A DNA stretch of 64,000 nt from Actinomadura litoris. Lineage in GTDB: Bacteria; Actinomycetota; Actinomycetes; Streptosporangiales; Streptosporangiaceae. Location: contig NZ_WOFH01000009.1 of assembly GCF_009733595.1 (NCBI RefSeq), positions 1 through 64,000 of the forward strand. The letters are read 5' to 3'. A program made the position numbers and the translations under genes. How positions within the stretch are numbered: position 1 is the first letter of the stretch; every line of letters begins with the position of its first letter. The notes beneath the pieces were generated by a model. The model was not told where the DNA came from. It was given only the letters and a program-made list of their open reading frames with translations, and made no database searches. Below are positions 51,009 through 58,967 of the stretch, one piece after another.

Positions 51009-52091
51009 TCAGCGGCGGCGCTTGCGGGCGCGGCGGATCGCGGCCGCCGCGCCGATCGCGGCGACGGTGGCACCGGCGGCGGTCGCCATCGTGGCCTCCT
51101 TGCCGCCGACGCGGCGCCCGACGACGGCGTGCCGCCCGGCGGTCTCCTCCATCACCGTGCGCAGCGCGGAGGCGTTGTCGTGCAGCGGCTTCCATCCGGC
51201 GGCGCGCAGCCGCGCGCAGTCGACGACCCACGGGTAGGCGACGTAGTGCAGGTCGGTGGCGGGCGCCGGGGTCATCCCGAGCCGGTGCAGCCGCTGCGCC
51301 ATCCCGAACGTGAGCGCGGCGGGCAGCTCGAAGCCGCGCTTGCCGGTGATCTCGCTCACCTCCTCGGGGCCGAGCCAGCCGTCGCCGCCGACCGCGAGGG
51401 GCCCGGCGACGTTCTGGACGACCACGACCTCCAGCGCGGACGCGAGGTCCTCGATGTGGCAGAACTGCCAGCCGGGGGTGCTGCCCTTGACCGACAGCAG
51501 CCGGGGCGCCTCGAAGTGCCGGGTGACGACGGTGTCGACGCCGGGCCCGACGAGCGCGGCCGGGCGGACGACGGTGACCTCCAGGCCGGGGTGGGTGAGC
51601 GGCGCGTTGGCGGCCAGCTCTTCCATCTCCAGGAAGTCGCCCGCGATCGAGGCGTTGGCCTCGGCGCCGAGCGGCGCGTCCTCGTGCAGGGGCACCTCGT
51701 TGCCGGGCTCCGCCCCGTACACCATGGCGCTGGTGACCAGGACGACGCGGCGGACGCGGGCCGCGGCGGCGGCGGTCACCACCGTCTGAGCGCCCCGGAC
51801 GTTGTGGGTGCGGCGCTCCTTGGCGTCCGCCTCCGGGGAGTGCTCGACGTCGAGGTTGACGATCACGTCCACGTCCGAGAGCCGGTTGGACAGCAGCGGA
51901 TCCCTGATGTCGACCACGCGCCAGGTGACGCCGGGGACGTCGCCCCGGTGCCCGTCGATGGCGACGACCTTGCGGATCTCTTCCCGTTCGGCGAGCCGGG
52001 CGGCCAGCAGCCGCCCCGCGCCGGAGGCCGCGCCGGTGACGGCGACGACCGGGCCCTTGCTACGCCGAGGGCGAACCTTGCCCGTTGCCAC
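51009..52091 (-). CDS. NAD(P)-binding SDR / epimerase-type protein
   Basis: The 360-residue protein has a Rossmann motif VVAVTGAASGAGRLLAARLAE, the acid DGHRGDVPG and the VTSAMVYGAEPGN strand end of extended SDRs. The YxxxK pair of the family is not clear in the expected region (ASIAGDFLEMEELAAN stands there), so the catalytic dyad seems lost or shifted. GVDTVVTRHFEAPRLL and WQFCHIEDLASALEVVV follow, like the UDP-sugar epimerase group. A basic tail IRRARKRRR follows an Ala-rich hydrophobic stretch near 325-348. Tandem copies of GGGCCTCAGCGGCG overlap the stop codon. Homologues near UPF0182 in actinobacteria are called NAD-dependent epimerases; the substrate is unknown. Confidence 0.82.
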   Translation of the reverse strand: MATGKVRPRRSKGPVVAVTGAASGAGRLLAARLAEREEIRKVVAIDGHRGDVPGVTWRVVDIRDPLLSNRLSDVDVIVNLDVEHSPEADAKERRTHNVRGAQTVVTAAAAARVRRVVLVTSAMVYGAEPGNEVPLHEDAPLGAEANASIAGDFLEMEELAANAPLTHPGLEVTVVRPAALVGPGVDTVVTRHFEAPRLLSVKGSTPGWQFCHIEDLASALEVVVVQNVAGPLAVGGDGWLGPEEVSEITGKRGFELPAALTFGMAQRLHRLGMTPAPATDLHYVAYPWVVDCARLRAAGWKPLHDNASALRTVMEETAGRHAVVGRRVGGKEATMATAAGATVAAIGAAAAIRRARKRRR

Positions 52092-52180
52092 GGGGGTGCC
52101 CCCTTCCTTGTGTACGCGACCTGGCCTGGACCGGCTAACGTTGCGGATATGAGCCCATCATGCATCCCAGGGGCAAACCG

Positions 52181-53572
52181 ATGAACGACACTCCGTTCGG
52201 CTTCAACCGTCCGGGCGACGGCGACGACGACCGGCCCCAGGATCCATTCAAGGGCATGGGCGGCGACATGGCGCAGTTCGCCGACATGCTGCACCGGTTC
52301 GCCGACATGATCGGCGCGCAGGGCGCGGGCGGCGCGGCCGGCGGTCCGCTGAACTGGGATCTGGCCAAGAACATCGCCCGGCACGCGGTGGTCGAGCAGG
52401 GCGACCCCTCGGTCGTGGACGCCGAGCGCCGCCAGGTCGAGGAGGCGCTCCGGCTGGCCGACCTGTGGCTCGACGAGGGCACGACGCTGCCCGCCGGCAT
52501 CCGGACGCCGAAGGCGTGGAGCCGGTCGGAGTGGATCGAGCAGACGCTCCCCGTGTGGTCCACGGTGTGCGACCCGATCGCCGAGCGCATGGTGGAGTCG
52601 ATGGGCGGCGCGCTCGGCGGGCCCGGGGAGATCCCCGCCGACATGCAGGCGATGGCGGGCCCGCTGATCGGGATGGTCAAGCAGATGGCCGGGGCGATGG
52701 TCGGCGGCCAGGCCGGGCAGGCGCTCGGCGCGCTGGCCCGCGAGGTGACCGGCTCCGCCGACGTGGGCCTGCCGCTCGCGCCCGACGGCGTGGGCGCGCT
52801 GCTGCCCGCGGGGGTCGAGGCGTTCGGGGCCGGCCTTGAGGTCTCCGAGGACGAGGTCCGGCTGTACCTGGCGCTGCGCGAGGCCGCCCACCAGCGGCTG
52901 TTCGCGCACGTCCCGTGGCTTCGGTCGCACCTGCTGGGCGCGGTCGAGGAGTACGCGCGCGGCATCACCGTCGACCTGTCGGGCATCGAGCAGGCCGTCC
53001 AGGGGCTCGACCTGAGCAACCCCGAGGCGCTCCAGGAGGCGCTCGGCGGCGAGATCGCGCTCCAGCCCGAGGAGACCCCCCGGCAGAAGGCGGCGCTGGC
53101 CCGGCTGGAGACCACGCTCGCGCTGGTCGAGGGCTGGGTCGACACGGTCGTCAACCAGGTCGCCGAGGGGCGGCTGCCCGGCTCGGTGAAGCTGGCCGAG
53201 GCGGTGCGGCGGCGCCGCGCCACCGGCGGCCCGGCCGAGCGGACGTTCGCGACGCTGGTCGGCCTGGAGCTGCGGCCCCGGCGGCTGCGCGAGGCGGCGG
53301 CGCTGTGGCGGACGCTCACGCGGGAGCGCGGCAACGACGGCCGCGACGCGGTCTGGGGGCACCCCGACCTGCTGCCGAGCGCGTCCGACCTCGACGACCC
53401 CGAGGGCTTCGTCCACGGCCGCGACGAGATCGAGGGCCTGACCGACCTCGACATCTCCAAGCTGACCAGGGGCCACGACGACGAGAAGCCGGACGAGCCG
53501 CCCACCGGCGAGAACGGCGGCGAGAACGGCGGCGAGGGGCCGGGGGACGGCGGCGAGGGACCGCGCCCGTGA
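52181..53572 (+). CDS. Zinc-dependent metalloprotease-like protein (DUF2342)
   Basis: The product is 463 residues and fits the DUF2342/hydrolase family found beside the UPF0182 and YlbL genes (Rv3195 in M. tuberculosis). It has LNWDLAKNIARHAV, LADLWLDEGTTLP, WIEQTLPVWSTVCDPIAERM, then REAAHQRLFAHVPWLRSHLL and a distal HPDLLPS. The C-terminus is low-complexity with a GENGGENGG repeat. The N-terminal 60 residues are Gly/Asp/Phe-rich. The start ATG 52181 follows AGGGG; a longer ATG 52160 start lacks this spacing. The histidine-rich helix suggests zinc coordination as in other metallopeptidases; protease activity has been assumed rather than shown. It ends in GTGA overlapping the next small ORF. 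Confidence 0.85.
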   Translation: MNDTPFGFNRPGDGDDDRPQDPFKGMGGDMAQFADMLHRFADMIGAQGAGGAAGGPLNWDLAKNIARHAVVEQGDPSVVDAERRQVEEALRLADLWLDEGTTLPAGIRTPKAWSRSEWIEQTLPVWSTVCDPIAERMVESMGGALGGPGEIPADMQAMAGPLIGMVKQMAGAMVGGQAGQALGALAREVTGSADVGLPLAPDGVGALLPAGVEAFGAGLEVSEDEVRLYLALREAAHQRLFAHVPWLRSHLLGAVEEYARGITVDLSGIEQAVQGLDLSNPEALQEALGGEIALQPEETPRQKAALARLETTLALVEGWVDTVVNQVAEGRLPGSVKLAEAVRRRRATGGPAERTFATLVGLELRPRRLREAAALWRTLTRERGNDGRDAVWGHPDLLPSASDLDDPEGFVHGRDEIEGLTDLDISKLTRGHDDEKPDEPPTGENGGENGGEGPGDGGEGPRP

Positions 53573-53745
53573 GCCGGACGCACCGGACGTGGGCGAGCGG
53601 CTGCCGGTACGAGCCCGGCTCGTCCACCAACGTGATCAGGCGGCGGATCGCGCGGGCCACGCTGTGCTGGCACCGCCCCCTCGACCAGGAGCGGCGGCGC
53701 CGCCACCCGGCCAACTCCCGCTACCCGCGCGTCGGCCGCGCGTGA
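53569..53745 (+). CDS. Small basic protein, translationally coupled
   Basis: This 58-codon frame begins at GTG 53569, overlapping the DUF2342 stop (GTGA), and ends in GTGA overlapping the NUDIX start at 53742. The double coupling supports it as a real gene. The protein has IRRRIARATLCWHRP and LDQERRRRHPANSRYPRVGRA and is very basic, with one Cys-Trp pair. There are no recognised domains and homologues are not known to me. A short RNA- or ribosome-binding peptide is possible but there is no evidence for one. Confidence 0.55.
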   Translation: MSRTHRTWASGCRYEPGSSTNVIRRRIARATLCWHRPLDQERRRRHPANSRYPRVGRA

Positions 53746-54302
53746 GCCCCGGCTCCCCGGGCCGGAGCGCCCTGTACGGCGACGCCGTGCGCGTCCTGGA
53801 GTCGTGGCGGGCGCCCGACCCGGAGCAGGAGCGGGTGCGGGCCGATTTCCTGCGGCATCTGGAGCGGCATCCGGCGGACGGGATGTGGCGGGAGTGCGCG
53901 GCGGGACACATCACCGCGAGCACCGCCGTCCTGGACTCCGCGCGGTCGCGCGTCCTGCTGACCCTGCACGCCAAGATCAAGGCGTGGCTCCAGCTCGGCG
54001 GGCACTGCGAGCCGGGCGACGCGACGCTCGCGGCGGCCGCGCTGCGGGAGGCGGGCGAGGAGTCGGGGATCGCGGGGCTGCGGCTGCTGCCGGGCCCCGT
54101 CCGGCTCGACCGGCACGCGGTGCGCTGCCATCCCGGGGGAAGCTGGCACCTGGACGTCCAGTACGTCGCGATCGCCCCGGACGGCGCGCGCCACGCGGTC
54201 AGCGAGGAGTCCGACGACCTCCGCTGGTTCCCGGTGGACGCGCTGCCCGAGCCGACCGACGACGTCGTCCGCCGCCTGGTCGCCCGCGCCCTCAGAAGCT
54301 GA
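53742..54302 (+). CDS. NUDIX hydrolase
   Basis: A 186-residue protein with the NUDIX box GGHCEPGDATLAAAALREAGEESGI. The family pattern is G-x5-E-x7-REUxEExGU; here the first Glu is Asp, the remainder is intact, so metal binding and pyrophosphate hydrolysis are probable. WLQLGGHCE and WHLDVQYVAIAP correspond to the strands of the fold. It starts with GTG 53742 overlapping the small basic ORF. Its end overlaps the next minus-strand gene by 11 bp. Substrate unknown; such enzymes clean up nucleotide or sugar-nucleotide diphosphates. Confidence 0.88.
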   Translation: MSPGSPGRSALYGDAVRVLESWRAPDPEQERVRADFLRHLERHPADGMWRECAAGHITASTAVLDSARSRVLLTLHAKIKAWLQLGGHCEPGDATLAAAALREAGEESGIAGLRLLPGPVRLDRHAVRCHPGGSWHLDVQYVAIAPDGARHAVSEESDDLRWFPVDALPEPTDDVVRRLVARALRS

Positions 54303-54927
54303 GCGGGTGCCCCTCCAGCAGCGCGCGGGTGTTCTCCCAGCCCTCCAGGCCGGGGTCGAGACGGCGCAGGTCGGCGGGGGTGCGCAGGCGGTGCCAGCCG
54401 GGTCCCTGCGGGACGAGGCCGGGGCGCGGGGCGGCGGCGCGCAGCCGGGCCAGCGCGTCCGGTGCGTCGAGGCCGGTCTCGGCCAGCGCGGCGGCGAGCC
54501 AGCCGGGCAGCGGGAGCCGGGCGGCGAGCGCGACCAGCCCGTTCCCGTCGGCGGCCTGGCAGGCGGCGGCGGGCGCGTCGCCGAGCGCGCGGAACAGCTT
54601 GCCGATCAGCAGCGGCGGCAGGTCGGGGGCGTCCGCCGCGACCAGCGCGGCCTCCGCGGAGCCGAGCCGGTGCAGGGCCGCGAACGCGCCGGGCAGGGTC
54701 GCCTCCCTGATGATCTCCGTCCCGGGCCAGGTCACGGCCTCGGCGTCCGGCTGCGCGGGCGGGTCCAGGACGAGCGCGGGCGTGACCAGTCGCAGCCCGG
54801 CGACCACCTCGTAGGTGTCCTCCAGCAGGGCGAGGCGGAACTCGCCCGGGTCGGTGCCCGGCGGGCCGTGCGGCGCGGAGGCGGGGAGCGACAGGACCGC
54901 GGCGTGGCGCGCCGCGGCCGGGCTCAC
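54292..54927 (-). CDS. MobA/CofC-like nucleotidyltransferase-fold protein
   Basis: The 211-residue sequence contains ALVAADAPDLPPLLIGKLFRAL followed by QAADGNGLVALAARLPLPGWL, the pattern seen in MobA- or CofC-like GT-A nucleotidyltransferases (DxPxLPP followed later by DGxGLxAL). The usual N-terminal LxGGxSxRMGxxK loop is not evident, so catalysis is uncertain. It begins at GTG 54927 inside the stop of the M48-like gene (GTGA overlap), so the two are coupled. Actinobacterial relatives in this neighbourhood are usually annotated as hypothetical. The fold assignment is inference from a few motifs. Confidence 0.5.
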   Translation of the reverse strand: MSPAAARHAAVLSLPASAPHGPPGTDPGEFRLALLEDTYEVVAGLRLVTPALVLDPPAQPDAEAVTWPGTEIIREATLPGAFAALHRLGSAEAALVAADAPDLPPLLIGKLFRALGDAPAAACQAADGNGLVALAARLPLPGWLAAALAETGLDAPDALARLRAAAPRPGLVPQGPGWHRLRTPADLRRLDPGLEGWENTRALLEGHPLSF

Positions 54928-55550
54928 CCTGCGGCCTCGCGGGCGAAGCCGCCCGGAACGTCGTTCCCCGGATGCATGCCGTCGATGCGGTGCAGGTCGT
55001 CGCCTCGGTGCAGGTCGTCGGCGGGCTCGACGCCCGGCGCGTCCGCCTCGATGGGCAGGTGCGCGGCGGCGGCGACGCCCTCCAGGTAGCCGCGGGCCCG
55101 GTCGGCCTTGGGGTAGTTGCCCACCAGCTGCCAGAAGTCGGCGCCGTGCCCGGGGATGAGGAGGTGCGCCAACTCGTGCACGAGGACGTAGTCGACGACC
55201 CAGCCGGGCATGCCGCGCAGCCGGGTCGACAGCCGGATCGTCCCGTCGTCGGGTGTGCACGATCCCCAGCGGCTGCGCTGGTTGGCGACCCAGCGGACAC
55301 TGACCGGGTCGGCGCGTCCGGCCAGGTAGCGGCGGGACAGCTCGCGGGCGCGGGTCTGGAGGTCGGCGTCGGAGGGGCGCCGGCGCCGCTCCCGCTCCGC
55401 GAGCCGTTCCAGGATGGTGGCGATCCACTGCTCCTCTTCGGCCTTGCTGAGCCTGGACGGAACCATCACCACCACCTTGTCCCCGTCGCGGTAGGCGGAC
55501 ACGGTTCGCCGCCGTCGGCTGCTGCGGCGGACCTCAACGTTAGGGGGCAC
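54924..55550 (-). CDS. YgjP-like M48 metallopeptidase
   Basis: The product is 208 residues with the HELAHLLIPGHGADFW motif (HExxH plus downstream His) and the upstream NQRSRWGSCTPDDGTIRLSTRLRGMP that marks the YgjP/DUF45 family, in which the SRWGSC stretch precedes the zinc site. N-terminal VRRSSRRRRTVSAYRDGD fits the family strand before it. It has no signal peptide and so acts in the cytoplasm. GTG 55550 was selected; an earlier ATG at 55649 is not supported by similarity. Zinc-dependent proteolysis is assumed, the substrate is unknown. Confidence 0.88.
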   Translation of the reverse strand: MPPNVEVRRSSRRRRTVSAYRDGDKVVVMVPSRLSKAEEEQWIATILERLAERERRRRPSDADLQTRARELSRRYLAGRADPVSVRWVANQRSRWGSCTPDDGTIRLSTRLRGMPGWVVDYVLVHELAHLLIPGHGADFWQLVGNYPKADRARGYLEGVAAAAHLPIEADAPGVEPADDLHRGDDLHRIDGMHPGNDVPGGFAREAAG

Positions 55551-55688
55551 GCCAGAACCGTACCCAAAATTTTGCGTCCTCCACAGGGGGTGTTTGACGT
55601 TATCCCAGGTCAACCCGCGTGTTTTTCGCCGTCCCAGCGGGGTTTCCACAATCTTTGGACGCTCGCCCCCGGCCCCTGTGAGGCTGGT

Positions 55689-56489
55689 TCACTCCCCGGT
55701 GAATCGAGGGGCTCGGCCCTCCCGCCGCGCCGCGATGCCCTCGGCCATGTCCCGGGTGGTCATCGTGACCGGTTGGGCGAGCGACTCCCAGCGCAGCGCC
55801 GCGTCCATGTCGGGGTGGCCGCCGCCCGCCAGCGCGACCTTGGTGAGGCGGGTCGCGACGGGGGCCTGCGCGGCGACCCGCTCGGCCGCCGCGAGCGCCT
55901 CGGCGAGCAGCCGGTCGGCCGGGAACGCCTGGTTGACCAGGCCGTACGTCGCCGCCTCGGCGCCGGTGAGGACGCGTCCGGTCAGCAGCATCTCGCGGGC
56001 CAGCGGCAGCCCGGCCACCTCGGGCAGCAGCCAGGTCGCGGCCATGCCCGGGTGCAGGCCGAGCGCGGTGAAGGGGGCGAGCAGCTTCGCGCGCTCCGCC
56101 GCGTAGCGCAGGTCGCAGGCGAGGGCGAGGCACAGCCCGGCGCCGACGGCGGGCCCGTTGACGGCGGCGATCGTGGGCACTTCGAGATCGCGGATGGACA
56201 GCCACGTCCGGTAGAAGTCCAGCATCCGGTCGCGCAGCGCGGGCACGGTGCCGGCGTTGCCGCCCGCGAGCCAGGACAGGTCGCCGCCCGAGGTGAACGC
56301 GCTCCCGGCCCCGGTGACCACGACGCAGCGCAGGTCCCGGTCGGCGCGCAGGCCCGCGACGGCCGCCTTCCAGGCGGCGGTCATCTCACCGGACATCGCG
56401 TTGCGGCGCCCCGGGTCGTTCAGGGTCAGGACGGCGATCCCGGCGGCGCGGCGCTCGACCAGCAACGGCTCGGAGGGCTCCTCAGGCAT
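55689..56489 (-). CDS. Enoyl-CoA hydratase/isomerase family protein
   Basis: This 266-residue crotonase-fold enzyme has the oxyanion-hole segments GSAFTSGGDLSWLAGG and VNGPAVGAGLCLALACDLRYAA. The catalytic Glu region is LGLHPGMAATWLLPEVAG, which lacks the first of the two usual glutamates. Thus it may be an isomerase or other crotonase rather than a classical hydratase. ATG 56489 begins MPEEPSEPLLVERRAAG; the gene is divergent from the UbiB-like gene. It is monocistronic between the M48 and UbiB-like genes and probably works in fatty acid oxidation. Confidence 0.9.
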   Translation of the reverse strand: MPEEPSEPLLVERRAAGIAVLTLNDPGRRNAMSGEMTAAWKAAVAGLRADRDLRCVVVTGAGSAFTSGGDLSWLAGGNAGTVPALRDRMLDFYRTWLSIRDLEVPTIAAVNGPAVGAGLCLALACDLRYAAERAKLLAPFTALGLHPGMAATWLLPEVAGLPLAREMLLTGRVLTGAEAATYGLVNQAFPADRLLAEALAAAERVAAQAPVATRLTKVALAGGGHPDMDAALRWESLAQPVTMTTRDMAEGIAARREGRAPRFTGE

Positions 56490-56622
56490 GGCCCGCAACC
56501 TACCGCGTGGCGTGAGAAAGCGCACACTTACTCCATTATCGCAGGTCAACGAGACGCATCTCATCCGCTGTCCGGGATCGGCTCAGGGCGGTCGTAGCGC
56601 GAACGAGAGCCGATCACCGACA

Positions 56623-58023
56623 ATGGACGTCGTGAGCGATCTTCCCCGCCGCGCGGTGACGCGGTCAGCAAAGCTGGCGTCCCTCCCCATCGGCTTCGCG
56701 GGGCGCACCGCGCTCGGGCTCGGCAAGCGCACGTTCGGCCGGCCCGCCGAGGCGGTCGCGATGGAGATCCAGGCCCGCACCGCCGAGCAGCTGTTCAAGG
56801 TGCTCGGCGAGCTCAAGGGCGGCGCGATGAAGCTCGGCCAGATGCTGTCGATCTTCGAGGCGGCGCTGCCGCCGGAGATCGCGGGCCCCTACCGCGCCAC
56901 GCTCACCCGCTTGCAGGAGGCCGCTCCCCCGCTGCCCGCCGCCACCGTCCACACGGTGCTGGCCGAGGCGCTCGGCCCGGACTGGCGCGACCGCTTCGAG
57001 TCCTTCGACGACCGCCCCGCCGCGGCGGCCTCGATCGGCCAGGTGCACCGCGCGGTCTGGGCGGACGGCCGCGCCGTCGCCGTCAAGGTCCAGTACCCGG
57101 GCGCCGGGAAGGCCCTGGTCAGCGACTTCAACCAGCTCTCCCGCCTCGGTCGGCTGTTCGGCGTCCTGATGCCGGGGCTGGACGTGAAGTCGATGCTGGC
57201 CGAACTGCGCCAGCGGGTCGTCGAGGAGCTGGACTACACGATCGAGGCCGAGTCCCAGACGATCTTCCACGACGCCTACGCGGACGACCCCGACTTCGCG
57301 ATCCCCGCGGTCATCGCCCAGTCGGGCGACGTCCTGGTCACCGAGTGGATGGACGGCACACCGCTCTCGCAGATCATCGGCTCCGGCGACCAGGAGACCC
57401 GCGACCACGCGGCGCTGCTGTACTGCCGGTTCCTGCTGTCGGGCCCCAAGCGCTCGGGCATGCTGCACGGCGACCCGCACCCCGGCAACTTCCGCCTCCT
57501 GGAGGACGGGCGGCTCGGCGTGCTGGACTTCGGCGCCGTCGACCGGATCCCCGGCGGCTTCCAGAAGCGGCTCGGCCTGCTCCTGCGCATCGGCACGATG
57601 GCCGACATCGGCGAGATCGAGGAGGCGCTGCGCCGGGAGGACTTCATCCGCGAGGGCGTCGAGATCGACGCCGAGTCCCTCCAGGGGTTCCTCGCCCCGA
57701 TCACCGAGCCGTTCGTCACCGAGACCTTCGCGTTCAACCGCGAGTGGCTGCGCGACATGGCCGCCCGCGTCACCGACCTGCGGCCGACCAACGTCGTCCG
57801 GCAGCTGAACCTGCCGCCCGAGTACGTGATCATCCACCGCGTCCTGTCGGCGGGCACCGGCGTGCTGTGCCAGCTCGAATGCGAGATCCCCGCCCGCGCG
57901 GAGTCGCTGAGGTGGGTGCCGGGCTTCGCCGAGGCGGAGCCCGCCGCGGACACCGAGGACACCGAGGACACCGAGGACACCGAGGACACCGAGGACGAGG
58001 GCACCGAACTCGTCACCGGCTGA
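56623..58023 (+). CDS. UbiB/ABC1-family atypical kinase
   Basis: The 466-residue protein has the ABC1/UbiB signatures: KLGQMLS(IFE), AAAASIGQVHRAVW with the family Ala-rich loop, AVKVQYPG, the ExD-like VEELDYTIEAESQ, HGDPHPGNFRL catalytic loop and LDFGAV. UbiB proteins are atypical kinases/ATPases supporting quinone synthesis or lipid homeostasis. The M. tuberculosis homologue Rv3197 lies beside whiB7, as here, and has been linked to macrolide resistance. The C-terminus has (TED)n repeats from a 9-bp array (GAGGACACC). Alternative start GTG 56632 is possible. A strong hairpin follows at 58055. Confidence 0.92.
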   Translation: MDVVSDLPRRAVTRSAKLASLPIGFAGRTALGLGKRTFGRPAEAVAMEIQARTAEQLFKVLGELKGGAMKLGQMLSIFEAALPPEIAGPYRATLTRLQEAAPPLPAATVHTVLAEALGPDWRDRFESFDDRPAAAASIGQVHRAVWADGRAVAVKVQYPGAGKALVSDFNQLSRLGRLFGVLMPGLDVKSMLAELRQRVVEELDYTIEAESQTIFHDAYADDPDFAIPAVIAQSGDVLVTEWMDGTPLSQIIGSGDQETRDHAALLYCRFLLSGPKRSGMLHGDPHPGNFRLLEDGRLGVLDFGAVDRIPGGFQKRLGLLLRIGTMADIGEIEEALRREDFIREGVEIDAESLQGFLAPITEPFVTETFAFNREWLRDMAARVTDLRPTNVVRQLNLPPEYVIIHRVLSAGTGVLCQLECEIPARAESLRWVPGFAEAEPAADTEDTEDTEDTEDTEDEGTELVTG

Positions 58024-58054
58024 CCGCGGCGGGCCGCGTTCCGGCGGAAGGCCG

Positions 58055-58095
58055 ACGGGCCCCGCGCGTCCTGATGAGGGACGCGCGGGGCCCGT
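58055..58095. terminator. Strong hairpin terminator after the UbiB-like gene
   Basis: ACGGGCCCCGCGCGTCC at 58055-58071 pairs with GGACGCGCGGGGCCCGT at 58079-58095 with no mismatch. It stands 32 bp after the stop. No T-run follows, so it could act in both directions with the minus-strand unit ending at 58273. Confidence 0.75.
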
Positions 58096-58272
58096 GAAGG
58101 CGCGGCCGGTGAAGTGGGCCACCGGCGCGCCGGGGCGCCCGTCGCGGGAGGCGGTGCCGGGCCCGCCAAACCATCCAAGAAGGACGGGCGGCGGCCTCGA
58201 CCGGACAGGCCGGGATGGTCTTCAGTTCGGGATGGTCTTCAGTTCGGGGCGGTCTTCAGTTCGGGGTGGTCC
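58096..58272. other. Intergenic region with a tandem repeat
   Basis: No gene is visible here. The distal part is the array described at 58211-58280. Confidence 0.5.
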
Positions 58273-58280
58273 TCAGTTTC
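58211..58280. repeat. 17-bp tandem repeat after the whiB7-linked small gene
   Basis: A unit close to TGGTCTTCAGTTCGGGA is repeated about four times, the last diverged (TGGTCCTCAGTTTCTGT). The minus-strand small gene stops inside the last repeat (ACTGAAG-like context supplies the TGA). Confidence 0.85.
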
Positions 58281-58470
58281 TGTGGTCGTCGGGCAGGCGC
58301 GGGTGGAGGTCACCGCTCGCGGTCGGGGCGAGCAGGACGCGGCGCACGCGGGACGCCCTGGTCCTCGCGTCCCGGCGGGCGCGCCGCAGCGCGACCACCC
58401 GGGCGGCGAGCCCGTCCGGGACCGTGCCGGGTATTCGCTCCCGGGACAGGTCCTGGCTGAGCAAGGTCAT
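58273..58470 (-). CDS. Small Arg-rich protein downstream of whiB7
   Basis: This 65-residue ORF starts at ATG 58470 with AGGGAGAA seven bases before it, and begins MTLLSQDLSRERIP. It continues with RVVALRRARRDARTRASRVRRV, a very basic helix. The frame is open another 30 codons upstream but those lack a ribosome site. It lies 97 bp after the whiB7 stop on the same strand, so it is probably co-transcribed with whiB7. Similar short MTLLSxxLxRER proteins occur in many Streptomyces-like genomes without function. It might bind RNA or ribosomes, which would suit a whiB7 link, but that is a guess. Confidence 0.65.
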   Translation of the reverse strand: MTLLSQDLSRERIPGTVPDGLAARVVALRRARRDARTRASRVRRVLLAPTASGDLHPRLPDDHRN

Positions 58471-58567
58471 CTCGTTCTCCCTGGCCGCCCGGAGGCGCGG
58501 TCCCCTCGCGGGGGCCGCGCCTCCGGGGTCGACTCGGCCGGATGCGGACATCGTCGGCATCAGGCGC

Positions 58568-58846
58568 TCACACGGTCACTTCGTCCGGGAGCGGGTGCTT
58601 CCGGGGACGGCCGCGCGGCCGCTTGCGCGGAACGATCACGCCGCGGACGAACAGCTCGCCGCCCCAGACGCCCCAGGGCTCCTTGCGCTCAAGCGCTCCG
58701 GCGAGGCACTCCTTGCGAAGCGGGCACTCCAGGCACAGGGCCTTGGCGAGCTCGACGTCGGCGGGAGCCTCGGCGAAGAACAGCTCCGGGTCGGTCCGGC
58801 ACGGAAGCGTGAGGTCCTCTTCGCTCACTGCGAGAGCCCCCTGCAT
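58568..58846 (-). CDS. whiB7: Redox-sensitive transcription factor WhiB7
   Basis: WhiB7 is a [4Fe-4S] Wbl protein that binds SigA and activates intrinsic antibiotic-resistance genes (macrolide, tetracycline and others) in actinobacteria. The 92-residue product has the four cluster cysteines (LPCRTD, then ALCLECPLRKEC), the GVWGG turn that touches SigA, and a C-terminal AT-hook RGRPRKHP, the mark separating WhiB7 from other Wbl proteins. ATG 58846 is chosen over GTG 58855 because AAGGG lies 8 bases upstream. A leader of about 580 nt with an attenuator precedes it. Gene order UbiB-whiB7-uvrD2 matches mycobacteria. Confidence 0.95.
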   Translation of the reverse strand: MQGALAVSEEDLTLPCRTDPELFFAEAPADVELAKALCLECPLRKECLAGALERKEPWGVWGGELFVRGVIVPRKRPRGRPRKHPLPDEVTV

Positions 58847-58905
58847 CACAGTCACCCTTGTTCCTCTCGTTGGATCTCAACGGGCGTGTCGGTGGGTTGT
58901 CTGGG

Positions 58906-58946
58906 CAAACAAGAAGGCCGCGGATCCGGTGTCTGGATCCGCGGCC
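58906..58946 (-). terminator. Intrinsic terminator in the whiB7 leader (attenuator)
   Basis: Reading the minus strand, GGCCGCGGATCC (58946-58935), a 7-base loop, GGATCCGCGGCC (58927-58916), then TTCTTGTTTG. The 12-bp perfect stem and T-rich tail lie 70 bp before the whiB7 ATG and 21 bp after the leader ORF stop, so most transcripts should end here unless antitermination occurs. Confidence 0.9.
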
Positions 58947-58967
58947 TGGGGGCTTGCCGGTGTGGTG

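Noticed and set aside
52135..53706. Minus-strand 523-codon frame opposite the DUF2342 gene
   Set aside because: Ser/Arg/Pro-rich shadow frame; the plus-strand gene has the family motifs.
58211..58280. Possible CRISPR or iteron array
   Set aside because: Only about four contiguous 17-bp units, no spacers and no replication gene nearby.
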